A DNA stretch of 37,293 nt from Bacillota bacterium (GTDB lineage: Bacteria; Bacillota; Clostridia; Peptostreptococcales; Anaerovoracaceae). Each line of letters begins with the position of its first letter. Position 1 is the stretch's first letter. The stretch is taken from NCBI GenBank assembly GCA_017397825.1, contig JAFQHT010000139.1:1-37293 (forward strand), in the 5' to 3' direction. The translations under genes were made by a program, and so were the position numbers. Shown here piece after piece: positions 7,385-15,570 of this stretch. The notes under the pieces are model-generated. The model was not told the DNA's origin. It did not search any database and was given only the letters and a program-made list of their open reading frames with translations.

Positions 7385-10066
7385 ATGGCTGAAACTAAAA
7401 GAGGTCCGGGAAGACCTCCTGGATCAAAAAACAAAACAACTTCAGAAAAAAACTCTTCTGCAGGCAAAACCACCAAAGGTAAAGGTAAAGCAGATTCCAA
7501 GGCAAAAGCAAAAGCTCAGGAAATTCAGGCAAAAAAGCAGGCTAATAAGCGTGTTATTGATGAAATCTGGGCAATAAGCACCATTGCTATCGGTGTTTTC
7601 CTTGTTGTTGCTACTTTTACAGAAGGTGCCGGAAAGCTTGGCGTTATGATTGACATGTGCCTTAAAGGTCTTTTTGGCTTCATGGCATATGTGCTGCCGT
7701 TCTATCTGATTATCTTCGGCATTTTACTTTTTGCACGCCAGACGTCACATTTTTCATTAAAAACTATCGGTTTGCTTTTTATAATTCTGATTATGCTGTG
7801 CACAATGAATTCAGTAAGATTTGTTGATGAACAGCAGATTGAATGGTCATGGGAAGCTGTAAAAACTTATTATGCAACCGGACAGAATCTGTTAAGCGGC
7901 GGATTCTTCGGAATGATTCTGGCATCTGCCCTTGTGACATGGATCGGCAGAAGCGGATGCTGGATTTTTACCATTGTTCTTACTCTTATCTGCCTGCTTC
8001 TCATAATCAACACACCAGTATCAAGATTCTTTGCTAAAATCGGTGCAAAAATTGAAGAACGCAGACTTATCAAGGAACACGCCCATCTTGATATGGAACC
8101 GGATGAACCTGAAGAAGATGCCCAGGTTACTATGAAACTTCCGTTTGGTCATGGAAAACATGCAGCAGATGAAAAAAAACCTGCACCTGCAATCAGTGCA
8201 CCTAAACATGAAATAAAGATTGTAAACAGCAGCATTCTGGAAACAGAAGACCAGACAATGCCTGCGGAAACGCCGGAACAGATAAAGGAAAGGGAATACA
8301 TACCACCTAGTCAGGTTGCGCCTCTTTCAGCAGAAAAGAAAAATAATATCCTGAAATTTATGAACGATGACAGTCTTTTCGGACGTAAAAAGTCAGAAAC
8401 TACTGGCCTTGAAGATCATCGTCAGACTGCAGAAGGCTTTGGTATCGACGGACCTGCTGTATCATCAGCTAGTGGCAGCGGTCTTGGACTTGGCAGTACT
8501 GTGTCTGCAGAACCGGCAGGAACTCCTGCAAAGGAAGTTGTTGAAAAAATTACAAATAAAGAGGCACGTGAGGCAATGCTCACTGAGGAAGAACTCAGTC
8601 AGCAGGCCCAGCCTGTAAAGAAATATAAAAAACCGCCGATTACGCTTCTCGAAAGACCAAGCGGCGGTGCGAAGGCAAATAATGATGCACTCACAGCAAA
8701 GGCAGAAAAACTGGAAGAAACTCTTCAGAACTTCCACGTTAATGCCCGTGTAGTACAGGTAACTCAGGGTCCTACAGTTACAAGATATGAAATCCAGCCG
8801 GCGGTAGGTGTAAAAGTAAACAGCATCGTAAGACTGGCTGACGATATAGCCCTTAACCTTGAAGCAAAATCAATCAGAATCGAGGCTCCGATTCCTGGCA
8901 AGGCAGCTGTCGGCATCGAAGTTGAAAACGATGCAGTAACAATGGTACGCCTCCGTGAAATCATCGATTCAGAAGAATTCAAGAAGGCCAAGTCAAAGAT
9001 TACATTTGCTGTCGGTAAGGACATCAGCGGCAATGCAATCGTTGCAGACCTTAAGTCCATGCCGCATCTGCTTATTGCAGGTTCCACAGGTTCCGGCAAG
9101 TCAGTCTGCATCAACAGTATCATCACAAGCCTTATCTACAAGGCAAACCCAGATGAAGTGAAACTGATTCTCATCGACCCTAAGGTAGTGGAACTTGGCA
9201 ATTACAATGGTATTCCGCATCTGCTCATTCCGGTTGTGACTGACCCTTCAAAGGCAGCAGCAGCCCTCAACTGGGCAGTTGCCGAAATGACTGACAGATA
9301 TAAGAAATTCGCGGAGGAAGGTGTCCGTGACCTTGAATCATATAATGAATATGTACGTGCCAACGAAGAACACGAAAAGGTAATGCCTCAGGTTGTTATC
9401 ATCATCGACGAACTTGCTGACCTGATGATGGCAGCACCTTCACAGATTGAAGAATCAATCTGCCGCCTTGCACAGATGGCAAGAGCAGCGGGCATGCATC
9501 TTATCGTTGCAACTCAGAGACCTTCCGTTGACGTTATCACAGGTGTTATCAAAGCCAACATTCCTTCAAGAATTGCCTTTGCTGTATCATCACAGGTTGA
9601 CTCCAGAACAATTCTGGACATGCAGGGTGCAGAAAAACTTGTTGGAAAAGGCGATATGCTCTTTAACCCTATGGGTATGGGTAAGCCAATCCGTGTACAG
9701 GGCACTTTTGTTTCTGACTCTGAAGTCAACAAAGTTATTGACTTCGTCAAGGAACAGGTTGAAGACGGCGGAAATAACTATAACGCAGATATTCTTACAA
9801 AAATCGAAAGGACCAATGTTCAGGAGTCCATGGACGACAGTGATGAACTTCTTCCGGAAGCAATCGACCTGGTTGTGAGAAGTGGACAGGCATCAGTATC
9901 AATGCTTCAGAGAAGGTTCAGAATAGGTTACAACAGGGCAGCCCGCATTGTCGACATGATGGAAGCCCGCGGAATCATTGGACCGCAGGACGGAAGCCGT
10001 CCGCGTCAGGTGCTTATGACTGCAGAAGAACTTGATCAGATGGAATCCCAGACAGAGGAAATTTAA
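7385..10066 (+). CDS. ftsK: DNA translocase FtsK/SpoIIIE
   Basis: This is a septal ATP-driven DNA pump that clears chromosomes from the division or sporulation septum. The 893-aa protein has a Lys/Ala-rich N-terminus, at least four membrane helices within about residues 55-215, an acidic and low-complexity linker to about residue 420, and a RecA-like motor with Walker A GSTGSGKS (566-573) and Walker B VVIIIDELADLM. The C-terminal winged-helix gamma domain (about 825-890, ELLPEAIDLVVRSGQASVSM) recognises polar DNA motifs in homologues. Unusual: the first 18 residues contain GPGRPPGSKNK, an AT-hook-like motif ahead of the first membrane helix. It could be the general FtsK or the sporulation SpoIIIE; a single copy usually does both in Clostridia. 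rimO follows after 2 bases. Confidence 0.95.
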   Translation: MAETKRGPGRPPGSKNKTTSEKNSSAGKTTKGKGKADSKAKAKAQEIQAKKQANKRVIDEIWAISTIAIGVFLVVATFTEGAGKLGVMIDMCLKGLFGFMAYVLPFYLIIFGILLFARQTSHFSLKTIGLLFIILIMLCTMNSVRFVDEQQIEWSWEAVKTYYATGQNLLSGGFFGMILASALVTWIGRSGCWIFTIVLTLICLLLIINTPVSRFFAKIGAKIEERRLIKEHAHLDMEPDEPEEDAQVTMKLPFGHGKHAADEKKPAPAISAPKHEIKIVNSSILETEDQTMPAETPEQIKEREYIPPSQVAPLSAEKKNNILKFMNDDSLFGRKKSETTGLEDHRQTAEGFGIDGPAVSSASGSGLGLGSTVSAEPAGTPAKEVVEKITNKEAREAMLTEEELSQQAQPVKKYKKPPITLLERPSGGAKANNDALTAKAEKLEETLQNFHVNARVVQVTQGPTVTRYEIQPAVGVKVNSIVRLADDIALNLEAKSIRIEAPIPGKAAVGIEVENDAVTMVRLREIIDSEEFKKAKSKITFAVGKDISGNAIVADLKSMPHLLIAGSTGSGKSVCINSIITSLIYKANPDEVKLILIDPKVVELGNYNGIPHLLIPVVTDPSKAAAALNWAVAEMTDRYKKFAEEGVRDLESYNEYVRANEEHEKVMPQVVIIIDELADLMMAAPSQIEESICRLAQMARAAGMHLIVATQRPSVDVITGVIKANIPSRIAFAVSSQVDSRTILDMQGAEKLVGKGDMLFNPMGMGKPIRVQGTFVSDSEVNKVIDFVKEQVEDGGNNYNADILTKIERTNVQESMDDSDELLPEAIDLVVRSGQASVSMLQRRFRIGYNRAARIVDMMEARGIIGPQDGSRPRQVLMTAEELDQMESQTEEI

Positions 10067-10068
10067 TT

Positions 10069-11382
10069 ATGAAAATTTATTTTGAAACATTAGGGTGTCC
10101 GAAGAATTTCAATGACACCCAGGTAGCCAAAGGAGTTCTACTCGGTGCAGAAGGCTTTGAAATTGCAGACTGTGCTGACGCAGCTGACGTAATTATCGTG
10201 AACACCTGCGGCTTCATCAACGATGCCAAAAAAGAATCAATCGAAAGAATTTTTGATTACATGCCGTACCGCGAAGAAGGAAAGAAGCTGGTTGTTTCCG
10301 GCTGCCTTTCCGAGCGTTATGCTGACGATTTATACAAAGAAATGCCGGAAGTTGACTGTTTCATCGGTGTAAACGAATATGACACACTTCCGCAGATTCT
10401 CGCGGAAATATCCGGTGGACGTGTAAAACAGGTGACAGGATGTTTTCCGCAGGTTCTTCCTAAAATGCCACGCAAGTTCGACGAAAACTCTTACACAGCG
10501 ACACTAAAAATCGCTGAAGGCTGCGATAACTGCTGCGCATACTGCGTAATCCCGTCAATCCGCGGCGGTTTCAGAAGCAAGAAGATGGAAGACATAATCG
10601 CAGAAGCAGAAGAACTTGCAGCAGCAGGCTGTAAAGACCTCATTCTCATTGCGCAGGACGTGACAAACTACGGCCGGGATCTTTATGGTGAGCCGAAACT
10701 TGCAGAACTGGTGCGTCAGGTGTGTCAGGTAGACGGCATTGAGTGGGTAAGGCTCATGTACTGCTACGAAGACCGCATCACAGACGAGCTCATCGAAGTT
10801 ATGGCAACTGAAGCAAAGGTCTGCCACTACATCGACATTCCGATTCAGCACGCATCAGACAATGTGCTTGCAGGCATGAAGCGCCGCTCCACTGAAGAAT
10901 CAATACGCAGAACCATCGAACGCCTGAAGGAAGCAATTCCGGACATTCACATCCGAACCACACTGATTGTGGGCTTCCCTGGCGAAACCGAAGAAGACTT
11001 CGATACTCTGGTTGACTTTGTGGAAGAAATGCGCTTTGCAAGACTTGGCGTATTCGCCTATTCCCAGGAAGAAAACACAGTGGCAGGGGAAAGAGAAGAT
11101 CAGATTGACGAGGAAATCAAGGCAGAAAGAGTTGACGCAATTATGCGCCGCCAGCTTGATATTTCCTTTGAATACAACAAAGAAAAGGTGGGTCAGGTGC
11201 TCCAGGTTCTTGTGGAAGACCGTGATGAAGACGGCAGCTATGTGGGAAGAACAGAATATGATGCACCTGAAATTGACAATTCCGTGCTTTTCACCTCAGA
11301 CCGTGAGCTGAAGGCAGGGGATATGGTAAGAGTTGAGATTATTGACGCATTTGACTATGACTTAGTAGGCAGGGAGGTTTAG
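10069..11382 (+). CDS. rimO: Ribosomal protein S12 methylthiotransferase RimO
   Basis: RimO is a radical-SAM enzyme that adds a methylthio group to the conserved aspartate of ribosomal protein S12. Domains in order are: the UPF0004 N-terminal domain with cluster cysteines Cys10 (LGCPKN), Cys47 (NTCGFI) and Cys79 (SGCLSE); the radical-SAM core with Cys152, Cys156 and Cys159 in GCDNCCAYC, followed by VIPSIRGG; and a TRAM domain at the end. VDCFIGVNEYDTLPQI favours RimO over MiaB, as do the length (437 aa) and the ftsK-rimO-pgsA neighbourhood seen in many Firmicutes. The start lies 2 bases after the ftsK stop, and pgsA begins 3 bases after its own stop, so it is surely co-transcribed. Confidence 0.94.
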   Translation: MKIYFETLGCPKNFNDTQVAKGVLLGAEGFEIADCADAADVIIVNTCGFINDAKKESIERIFDYMPYREEGKKLVVSGCLSERYADDLYKEMPEVDCFIGVNEYDTLPQILAEISGGRVKQVTGCFPQVLPKMPRKFDENSYTATLKIAEGCDNCCAYCVIPSIRGGFRSKKMEDIIAEAEELAAAGCKDLILIAQDVTNYGRDLYGEPKLAELVRQVCQVDGIEWVRLMYCYEDRITDELIEVMATEAKVCHYIDIPIQHASDNVLAGMKRRSTEESIRRTIERLKEAIPDIHIRTTLIVGFPGETEEDFDTLVDFVEEMRFARLGVFAYSQEENTVAGEREDQIDEEIKAERVDAIMRRQLDISFEYNKEKVGQVLQVLVEDRDEDGSYVGRTEYDAPEIDNSVLFTSDRELKAGDMVRVEIIDAFDYDLVGREV

Positions 11383-11385
11383 ATC

Positions 11386-11916
11386 ATGAATTTACCTAAC
11401 AAACTGACAATCGGAAGAGTTATCGCAGTACCGTTTTTCATTGCGGCGTATATGCTTGAATATTACGTGATTGCATGCATTATCTTTATTGCAGCATCAT
11501 TTACAGACTATCTGGATGGTCATCTGGCGCGCAAACACAATCTTGTGTCCAACTTCGGAAAGATTATGGACCCTCTGGCAGACAAAGTTCTTGTTTACGC
11601 AGCATTTGTGCTTATGATTCCTGACCTGGTACCTGCGTGGATGTTCATCATTATTCTTGCAAGAGAGTTTACAGTTTCCGGCATGAGAACTGTTGCAGCG
11701 TCAGAAGGTATCGTAGTTGCAGCCGGCATGAGCGGCAAAATCAAAACTGTTCTTCAGATGATTGCAGTTCCGCTTCTTATTATTGCTCCTGCATTTCCTG
11801 AATTTGCACCGCTGTGGTGGGGTGCGCAGATTTTCCTCTGGGCATCACTTGTGATGACAGTGTACTCAGGTGTTGAGTATGTGATGCAGAATAAATCTGT
11901 ATTTTCCATGAAATAA
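11386..11916 (+). CDS. pgsA: CDP-diacylglycerol-glycerol-3-phosphate 3-phosphatidyltransferase
   Basis: PgsA makes phosphatidylglycerol phosphate from CDP-diacylglycerol and glycerol 3-phosphate in the membrane, the committed step to phosphatidylglycerol and cardiolipin; a cardiolipin synthase is encoded at 33861-35453. The 176-aa protein carries the CDP-alcohol phosphotransferase motif in full: DYLDGHLARKHNLVSNFGK followed by IMDPLADK, i.e. D-G-x2-A-R-x8-G-x3-D-x3-D (about residues 45-67). Several hydrophobic helices surround it. It is the last gene of the asd-to-pgsA run. No terminator with a T tract follows on the plus strand; the palindrome described next begins 5 bases after its stop. 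Confidence 0.95.
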   Translation: MNLPNKLTIGRVIAVPFFIAAYMLEYYVIACIIFIAASFTDYLDGHLARKHNLVSNFGKIMDPLADKVLVYAAFVLMIPDLVPAWMFIIILAREFTVSGMRTVAASEGIVVAAGMSGKIKTVLQMIAVPLLIIAPAFPEFAPLWWGAQIFLWASLVMTVYSGVEYVMQNKSVFSMK

Positions 11917-11920
11917 AAAC

Positions 11921-12112
11921 GCTTAAGCAATTTTTCACTAGTCCTCGTCACAGGAAAATGCAAAGCACACAGTTCTATTCACAGAGACTTCAGCAAACTC
12001 GCCTTGTATAGTTTACATTGCTCAGACAGTGCTGAAGTCTTAGCTGTTCATATTCACTGTTTAGCTTGCTTTTTCAGACTGCTCCTGCGGAATCGTTCGA
12101 AATTACTTAAGC
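11921..12112. ncRNA. Candidate 6S RNA (long imperfect hairpin with central bubble)
   Basis: This noncoding gap folds into one long imperfect hairpin. The closing stem is 11921-11933 with 12100-12112 (GCTTAAGCAATTT / AAATTACTTAAGC, one G-U). A large bubble follows (about 11934-11953 and 12077-12099). The upper stem pairs GAAAATGCAAAGC (11954-11966) with GCTTGCTTTTTC, then ACAGT with ACTGT, then a perfect 11-bp stem AGACTTCAGCA (11985-11995) / TGCTGAAGTCT (12030-12040). Length near 190 and stem-bubble-stem layout are those of 6S RNA, which mimics an open promoter and binds sigma-A RNA polymerase. In plus orientation the bubble strands contain AGTCC and CCTGCGG, also present in the E. coli 6S bubble. 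Against plus, a T tract follows the stem on the minus strand (CGTTTTTATTTC), and a minus promoter TTGATT-17-TATTTT is possible, so the strand is undecided. A MITE is the main alternative. Confidence 0.6.
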
Positions 12113-12129
12113 TTCTAAGGAAAATAATT

Positions 12130-13413
12130 ATGATAGAAAATTTAATCAAGGACGTTTATAAAACAATAGAGACATATTATAAAAGTAATCATTCTTCTGA
12201 TGACGATTACAATATTTTTAATGTTCTTGGAATTGCTGAAAAAGAAGTTATAATGTGCCGCATGCTGACTGATTTACTTAATCCAAAAGGATTACATGGA
12301 AGAGGTCCTCTTTTTCTTAAAAATTTTTTTGAAGAAGTCCTTGAATTAGATGTGTCTGATTATAATCTTGAAAAAGCAATTGTGGAGAAAGAACATGTGA
12401 TTCCGGAATCAACAAGAAGGATAGATATTACTATTGAAATTGAAAATTTGTTCATTCCTATTGAAGTCAAGATTGATGCCGGTGAACAGCCACATCAATG
12501 TTTTGACTACTATCAATATGCAAAGAATGTAAAAGGAATTGCAGAACCTGTAGTATATTATCTGACGAAATATGGCAATGTGCCTTCAGAAAAGAGCACA
12601 AGTCGCGGTAATAAGAAACTTAATGTCGAAAAGGATATTAGAACTTTATCTTTTAAAAATGATATTACCAGATGGTTACAGTTGTGTATAGATTCAGAAC
12701 AATCAGGTATAGTGAAAGCTATACTGGAACAATACATGAATGCAATTAAGGAAATAACAGGTACGTTGAATATGGAATTGACTGAAAATATTAAAAAGCA
12801 AATTCTTGTTGATTCTAATAGTTTTAAAGCTGCTGTAAATATTGAAAAAACAATGATTGCAGCAAAAATAGAACTGACAGAGAAAGTATTTGAAGAATTT
12901 GAAATCCAGATGGATTCATTGATTGAAAAGAAAGATTATATGTTTACTAAGGATAAATCCTGGTATTATTATAAAGACTGTATTTCAGACTACTATTCTA
13001 AGGAAAAGTCAACATGGCCTGGGATTACATATATTCTTGATGACACAAAAATAAACAGTGGCAAAAAAATAATCTTCCGTTTTGAAATGGACGATATATT
13101 ATATGGTGGTTTTTGGCTTTGCAAAGTTAATAAGTTTTCCACTGTGGTGGAAGAAGTATATCCATTAACAAAAAATGATAAAAACAATATCCAAGATTTT
13201 CTCAATATAGAAAACTTTTTTGATGCACATACTTTCTGTTCAATAAATCTTCCAGAGTCAGAAATTAATGAGGAAGACTATTCTGACGACAATCCTGACT
13301 TCCGTGAAATGAATGATGCGGCAATAAACTTGGTTGATGAAGAATATAGAAAAGAATTTGTAAGAAAAACAATTAATGTAATACAGGAAAAACTATTTTC
13401 TTTAATAATATAA
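12130..13413 (+). CDS. PD-(D/E)XK nuclease superfamily protein (PF14281-like)
   Basis: A 427-aa protein. The N-terminal part has the PF14281-type pattern: NIFNVLGIAEKEV (about residues 28-40), then LLNPKGLHGRGPLFLKNFFE. The nuclease core has Asp99 in RRIDI, Glu112 and Lys114 in PIEVKIDAGEQ, and Gln/Tyr in the following helix (PHQCFDYYQY), a plausible D-ExK metal site. The C-terminal ~250 residues have no domain I recognise. I start at ATG 12130; the open frame runs back to 12004 but those codons lie in the palindrome. Codon use is visibly more AT-rich than in pgsA and cinA, with many AAA, ATA and TTA codons, which suggests acquisition. No methylase, ATPase or other defence partner is adjacent. 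Family members are often found in defence-related contexts; the target here is unknown. Confidence 0.75.
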   Translation: MIENLIKDVYKTIETYYKSNHSSDDDYNIFNVLGIAEKEVIMCRMLTDLLNPKGLHGRGPLFLKNFFEEVLELDVSDYNLEKAIVEKEHVIPESTRRIDITIEIENLFIPIEVKIDAGEQPHQCFDYYQYAKNVKGIAEPVVYYLTKYGNVPSEKSTSRGNKKLNVEKDIRTLSFKNDITRWLQLCIDSEQSGIVKAILEQYMNAIKEITGTLNMELTENIKKQILVDSNSFKAAVNIEKTMIAAKIELTEKVFEEFEIQMDSLIEKKDYMFTKDKSWYYYKDCISDYYSKEKSTWPGITYILDDTKINSGKKIIFRFEMDDILYGGFWLCKVNKFSTVVEEVYPLTKNDKNNIQDFLNIENFFDAHTFCSINLPESEINEEDYSDDNPDFREMNDAAINLVDEEYRKEFVRKTINVIQEKLFSLII

Positions 13414-13440
13414 CTAAAGACAAAAATCAAGGAGGCTCTT

Positions 13441-14676
13441 ATGAAAACTGCCATTCTCACTGTCGGCACAGAGATTCTGTTCGGACAGATTGTAAATACC
13501 AACGCAGCGTGGATTTCCCAGCAGCTGCAGAATATGGGCTATGATGTGATGTATCATTATTCTGTAGGGGACAATCCGGGAAGGCTGAAGGAACTGATTC
13601 ATTTTGCTTTCCATGACTGCGACCTGATTCTGACAACAGGCGGTCTGGGACCTACTCAGGATGACCTTACCAAAGAAGTGATTGCAGAAGCAATGGGCGA
13701 CACAATCGTTGAGAACAAAGAGTGCATGGAAGTTCTTATGAGCCATTTTGAGAAACATGGTTATAAGTTTACGCCTAATAATCTGAAACAGGCATACATG
13801 CCGTCAAGGGCCACTGTTCTGCCAAATGATGCAGGAAGTGCGCCTGGTTTTGCGATGGAAAAGGACGGCAAAATGATTATCGCCATGCCGGGACCTCCGC
13901 GCGAAATGACAAGAATGTTCGAAAAGCAGGTAAAACCGCTCCTTGAAGCAAAGCAGGACAGCGTGATTTATTACCGTCTGATCAGAACATTCGGTCTGGG
14001 TGAATCCATGATGGAAACGGAGCTTCTGCCGCTTATTGACGGACAGACCGACCCGACTATTGCAACATACGCAAAAGAAGGTGAATGCAGTCTCCGCGTG
14101 GCTTCCAAGCGTCCGACCAGAGAAGAGGCTATGGCAGCCGTTGATGAAATGACCGATAAAGTCACAGAAATCATCGGAAAGTACATTTACAGTTATGATG
14201 ACGAAGACCTGATAAACGTAGTCGCAAAACTTCTTCTGGAAAAGAACATCACCATTTCCAGTGCTGAATCCTGCACAGGAGGAAAATTTGCTGCTGCACT
14301 CTGCGAAATCCCGGGGATTTCTGCAGTTTTTGAGCGCGGAATCGTCACATACAGCAATCGTGCAAAGATGGAGGAACTGGGCGTAAAGGAGGAAACTCTT
14401 ACAGCTTATGGTGCTGTAAGCCCTGAGACTGCCGAAGAAATGGTCCGTGGCCTTGCAGCAAAAACCGGCTCTGACCTTTGCATTTCTGTTACAGGAATTG
14501 CAGGCCCTGGAGGCGGCAGTGAGGCAAAGCCGGTCGGTCTTGCATACATCGGCCTTTCATATAAAGGTGATGTTAAGGTTGTAAAACACATGAGAGCATC
14601 AAGCGGCGGACGCAAGTGGACTCAGAACTCAGTGCTTCTTTCAATGCTGTATCAGGTGTATGAACTTATAAAATAA
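13441..14676 (+). CDS. cinA: CinA family protein (competence/damage-inducible; nicotinamide-nucleotide amidase)
   Basis: A 411-aa two-domain protein. The N-terminal MoCF-like domain (about residues 1-170) has VGTEILFGQIVNTNAAW, LTTGGLGPTQDDLTKE and MPGPPREM, and acts on ADP-ribose or NAD-related pyrophosphates in homologues. The C-terminal PncC-type domain (about 255-411) has ISSAESCTGGKFAA and SVTGIAGPGGG, and deamidates nicotinamide mononucleotide, so the likely job is pyridine-nucleotide salvage. AAGGAGG lies just before the ATG. The pgsA-cinA-recA order is common in Firmicutes; here the nuclease gene breaks it upstream, and a terminator plus an AlkD-like gene separates it from recA. Confidence 0.94.
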   Translation: MKTAILTVGTEILFGQIVNTNAAWISQQLQNMGYDVMYHYSVGDNPGRLKELIHFAFHDCDLILTTGGLGPTQDDLTKEVIAEAMGDTIVENKECMEVLMSHFEKHGYKFTPNNLKQAYMPSRATVLPNDAGSAPGFAMEKDGKMIIAMPGPPREMTRMFEKQVKPLLEAKQDSVIYYRLIRTFGLGESMMETELLPLIDGQTDPTIATYAKEGECSLRVASKRPTREEAMAAVDEMTDKVTEIIGKYIYSYDDEDLINVVAKLLLEKNITISSAESCTGGKFAAALCEIPGISAVFERGIVTYSNRAKMEELGVKEETLTAYGAVSPETAEEMVRGLAAKTGSDLCISVTGIAGPGGGSEAKPVGLAYIGLSYKGDVKVVKHMRASSGGRKWTQNSVLLSMLYQVYELIK

Positions 14677-14680
14677 AAAT

Positions 14681-14713
14681 ATGCCCGCAGGAACTTTACC
14701 GGCGGGTATTTTT
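14681..14713 (+). terminator. Terminator after cinA
   Basis: ATGCCCGC (14681-14688) pairs with GCGGGTAT (14702-14709), 8 bp with one G-U, 13-base loop. It is flanked by an A run before and a T run (14709-14713) after. The ATG at 14681 is therefore part of a hairpin and not a start codon. Confidence 0.75.
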
Positions 14714-14725
14714 ACAGGAGCAAAA

Positions 14726-15418
14726 ATGAGCAGAATAATTGATGAAATTCAAGTAAGATTATTTGAACTGCAGGATCTGAAATACAGGGATTTTAACGCA
14801 TCATTGATACCGGCGGTGGACAAGGACACAGTGATTGGTGTCCGCACGCCTGCTCTTCGGAAAATGGCCAAAGAATTGGCGCAAAACCCTGAAATCATAG
14901 AGTTTCTGACCGCACTTCCGCATCAATACTACGAAGAAAACAATCTGCATGGCATGATAATTGAACAGGAAAAGGACTTCGGACGCTGCATCAGTGAAGT
15001 GGAAAAATTCCTGCCGTATATTGATAACTGGGCGACCTGTGACCTTATTTCACCAAAGGTTTTCCGAAAACATACAGAAGAATTGATGCCGCATATCAGA
15101 CGCTGGATGGAGTCATCACATACATATACATGCCGTTTTGGTATAAAAATGCTGATGACATATTTTCTTGATAATAATTTCAGATCTGAGTATGCGGAGT
15201 GGGTAGCTGCAGTAAAATCAGAAGAATATTATGTAAACATGATGCGTGCATGGTATTTTGCAACTGCCCTGGCTAAGCAATATGACAGGATTATTCTTTT
15301 TATTGAAGAAAAAAGTCTTGATAAATGGACTCACAACAAATCAATTCAGAAATCGGTTGAAAGTTACCGCATAACACCTGAGCAGAAAAAATATCTCCGC
15401 ACATTAAAAGTGAAATAA
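14726..15418 (+). CDS. DNA alkylation repair protein, AlkD-like HEAT-repeat glycosylase
   Basis: A 230-aa all-helical protein of the PF08713 family, whose members (B. cereus AlkC/AlkD) excise N3- and N7-alkylated purines using HEAT-like repeats. Visible signatures are YRDFNASLIP and GVRTPALRKMAK near the N-terminus, DNWATCDLISPKVF (about residues 97-110) with the conserved Trp and Asp of the AlkD active-site cleft, and MRAWYFATAL. The start is ATG 14726 with CAGGAG just upstream; an in-frame ATG at 14681 lies inside the cinA terminator. It stands alone between cinA and recA, fitting a DNA-repair neighbourhood, but no SOS box is visible in front of it. Confidence 0.85.
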   Translation: MSRIIDEIQVRLFELQDLKYRDFNASLIPAVDKDTVIGVRTPALRKMAKELAQNPEIIEFLTALPHQYYEENNLHGMIIEQEKDFGRCISEVEKFLPYIDNWATCDLISPKVFRKHTEELMPHIRRWMESSHTYTCRFGIKMLMTYFLDNNFRSEYAEWVAAVKSEEYYVNMMRAWYFATALAKQYDRIILFIEEKSLDKWTHNKSIQKSVESYRITPEQKKYLRTLKVK

Positions 15419-15425
15419 AGGACTA

Positions 15426-15454
15426 TTGACTTCCGTAAATATTTGTAGTAAGAT
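15426..15454 (+). promoter_or_regulatory. Possible upstream promoter of recA
   Basis: TTGACT (15426-15431), 17 bases, TAAGAT (15449-15454), 8 bases after the AlkD-like stop. It could be a second recA promoter outside the SOS box. Confidence 0.4.
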
Positions 15455-15492
15455 ATTTACAGAAATTACCATAAAAATTGTTAAAAAACCCC

Positions 15493-15521
15493 TTGACCAG
15501 ACGAACAAAATAGTATAAAAT
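15493..15521 (+). promoter_or_regulatory. Main recA promoter
   Basis: TTGACC (15493-15498), 17 bases, TAAAAT (15516-15521). The expected transcript start falls near 15528, directly against the LexA box, which is the usual arrangement for SOS repression. Confidence 0.65.
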
Positions 15522-15532
15522 GAGAACATAAA

Positions 15533-15544
15533 GAACAAATGTTC
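15533..15544. promoter_or_regulatory. LexA (SOS) box of recA
   Basis: GAACAAATGTTC is a perfect match to the Gram-positive LexA operator GAAC-N4-GTTC. It lies 11 bases past the -10 element and 26 bases before the recA ATG, so bound LexA would block the start of transcription. Confidence 0.85.
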
Positions 15545-15570
15545 ATCACAAGGATAAGTTGGAGGACAAT

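Noticed and set aside
8764-9126. Long minus-strand open frame within ftsK
   Set aside because: It is antisense to the conserved motor domain, with no ribosome binding site or recognisable product; it reflects codon bias of ftsK.
12085-12105. GTTCGAA-like segment suggesting a tRNA remnant
   Set aside because: The TTCGAA string is part of the palindrome bubble; no acceptor stem, anticodon arm or CCA is present.
12004-12129. Open frame extending the nuclease gene 42 codons upstream
   Set aside because: These codons lie inside the long palindrome, begin at a TTG without a ribosome binding site and do not fit the family; ATG 12130 matches the usual start.
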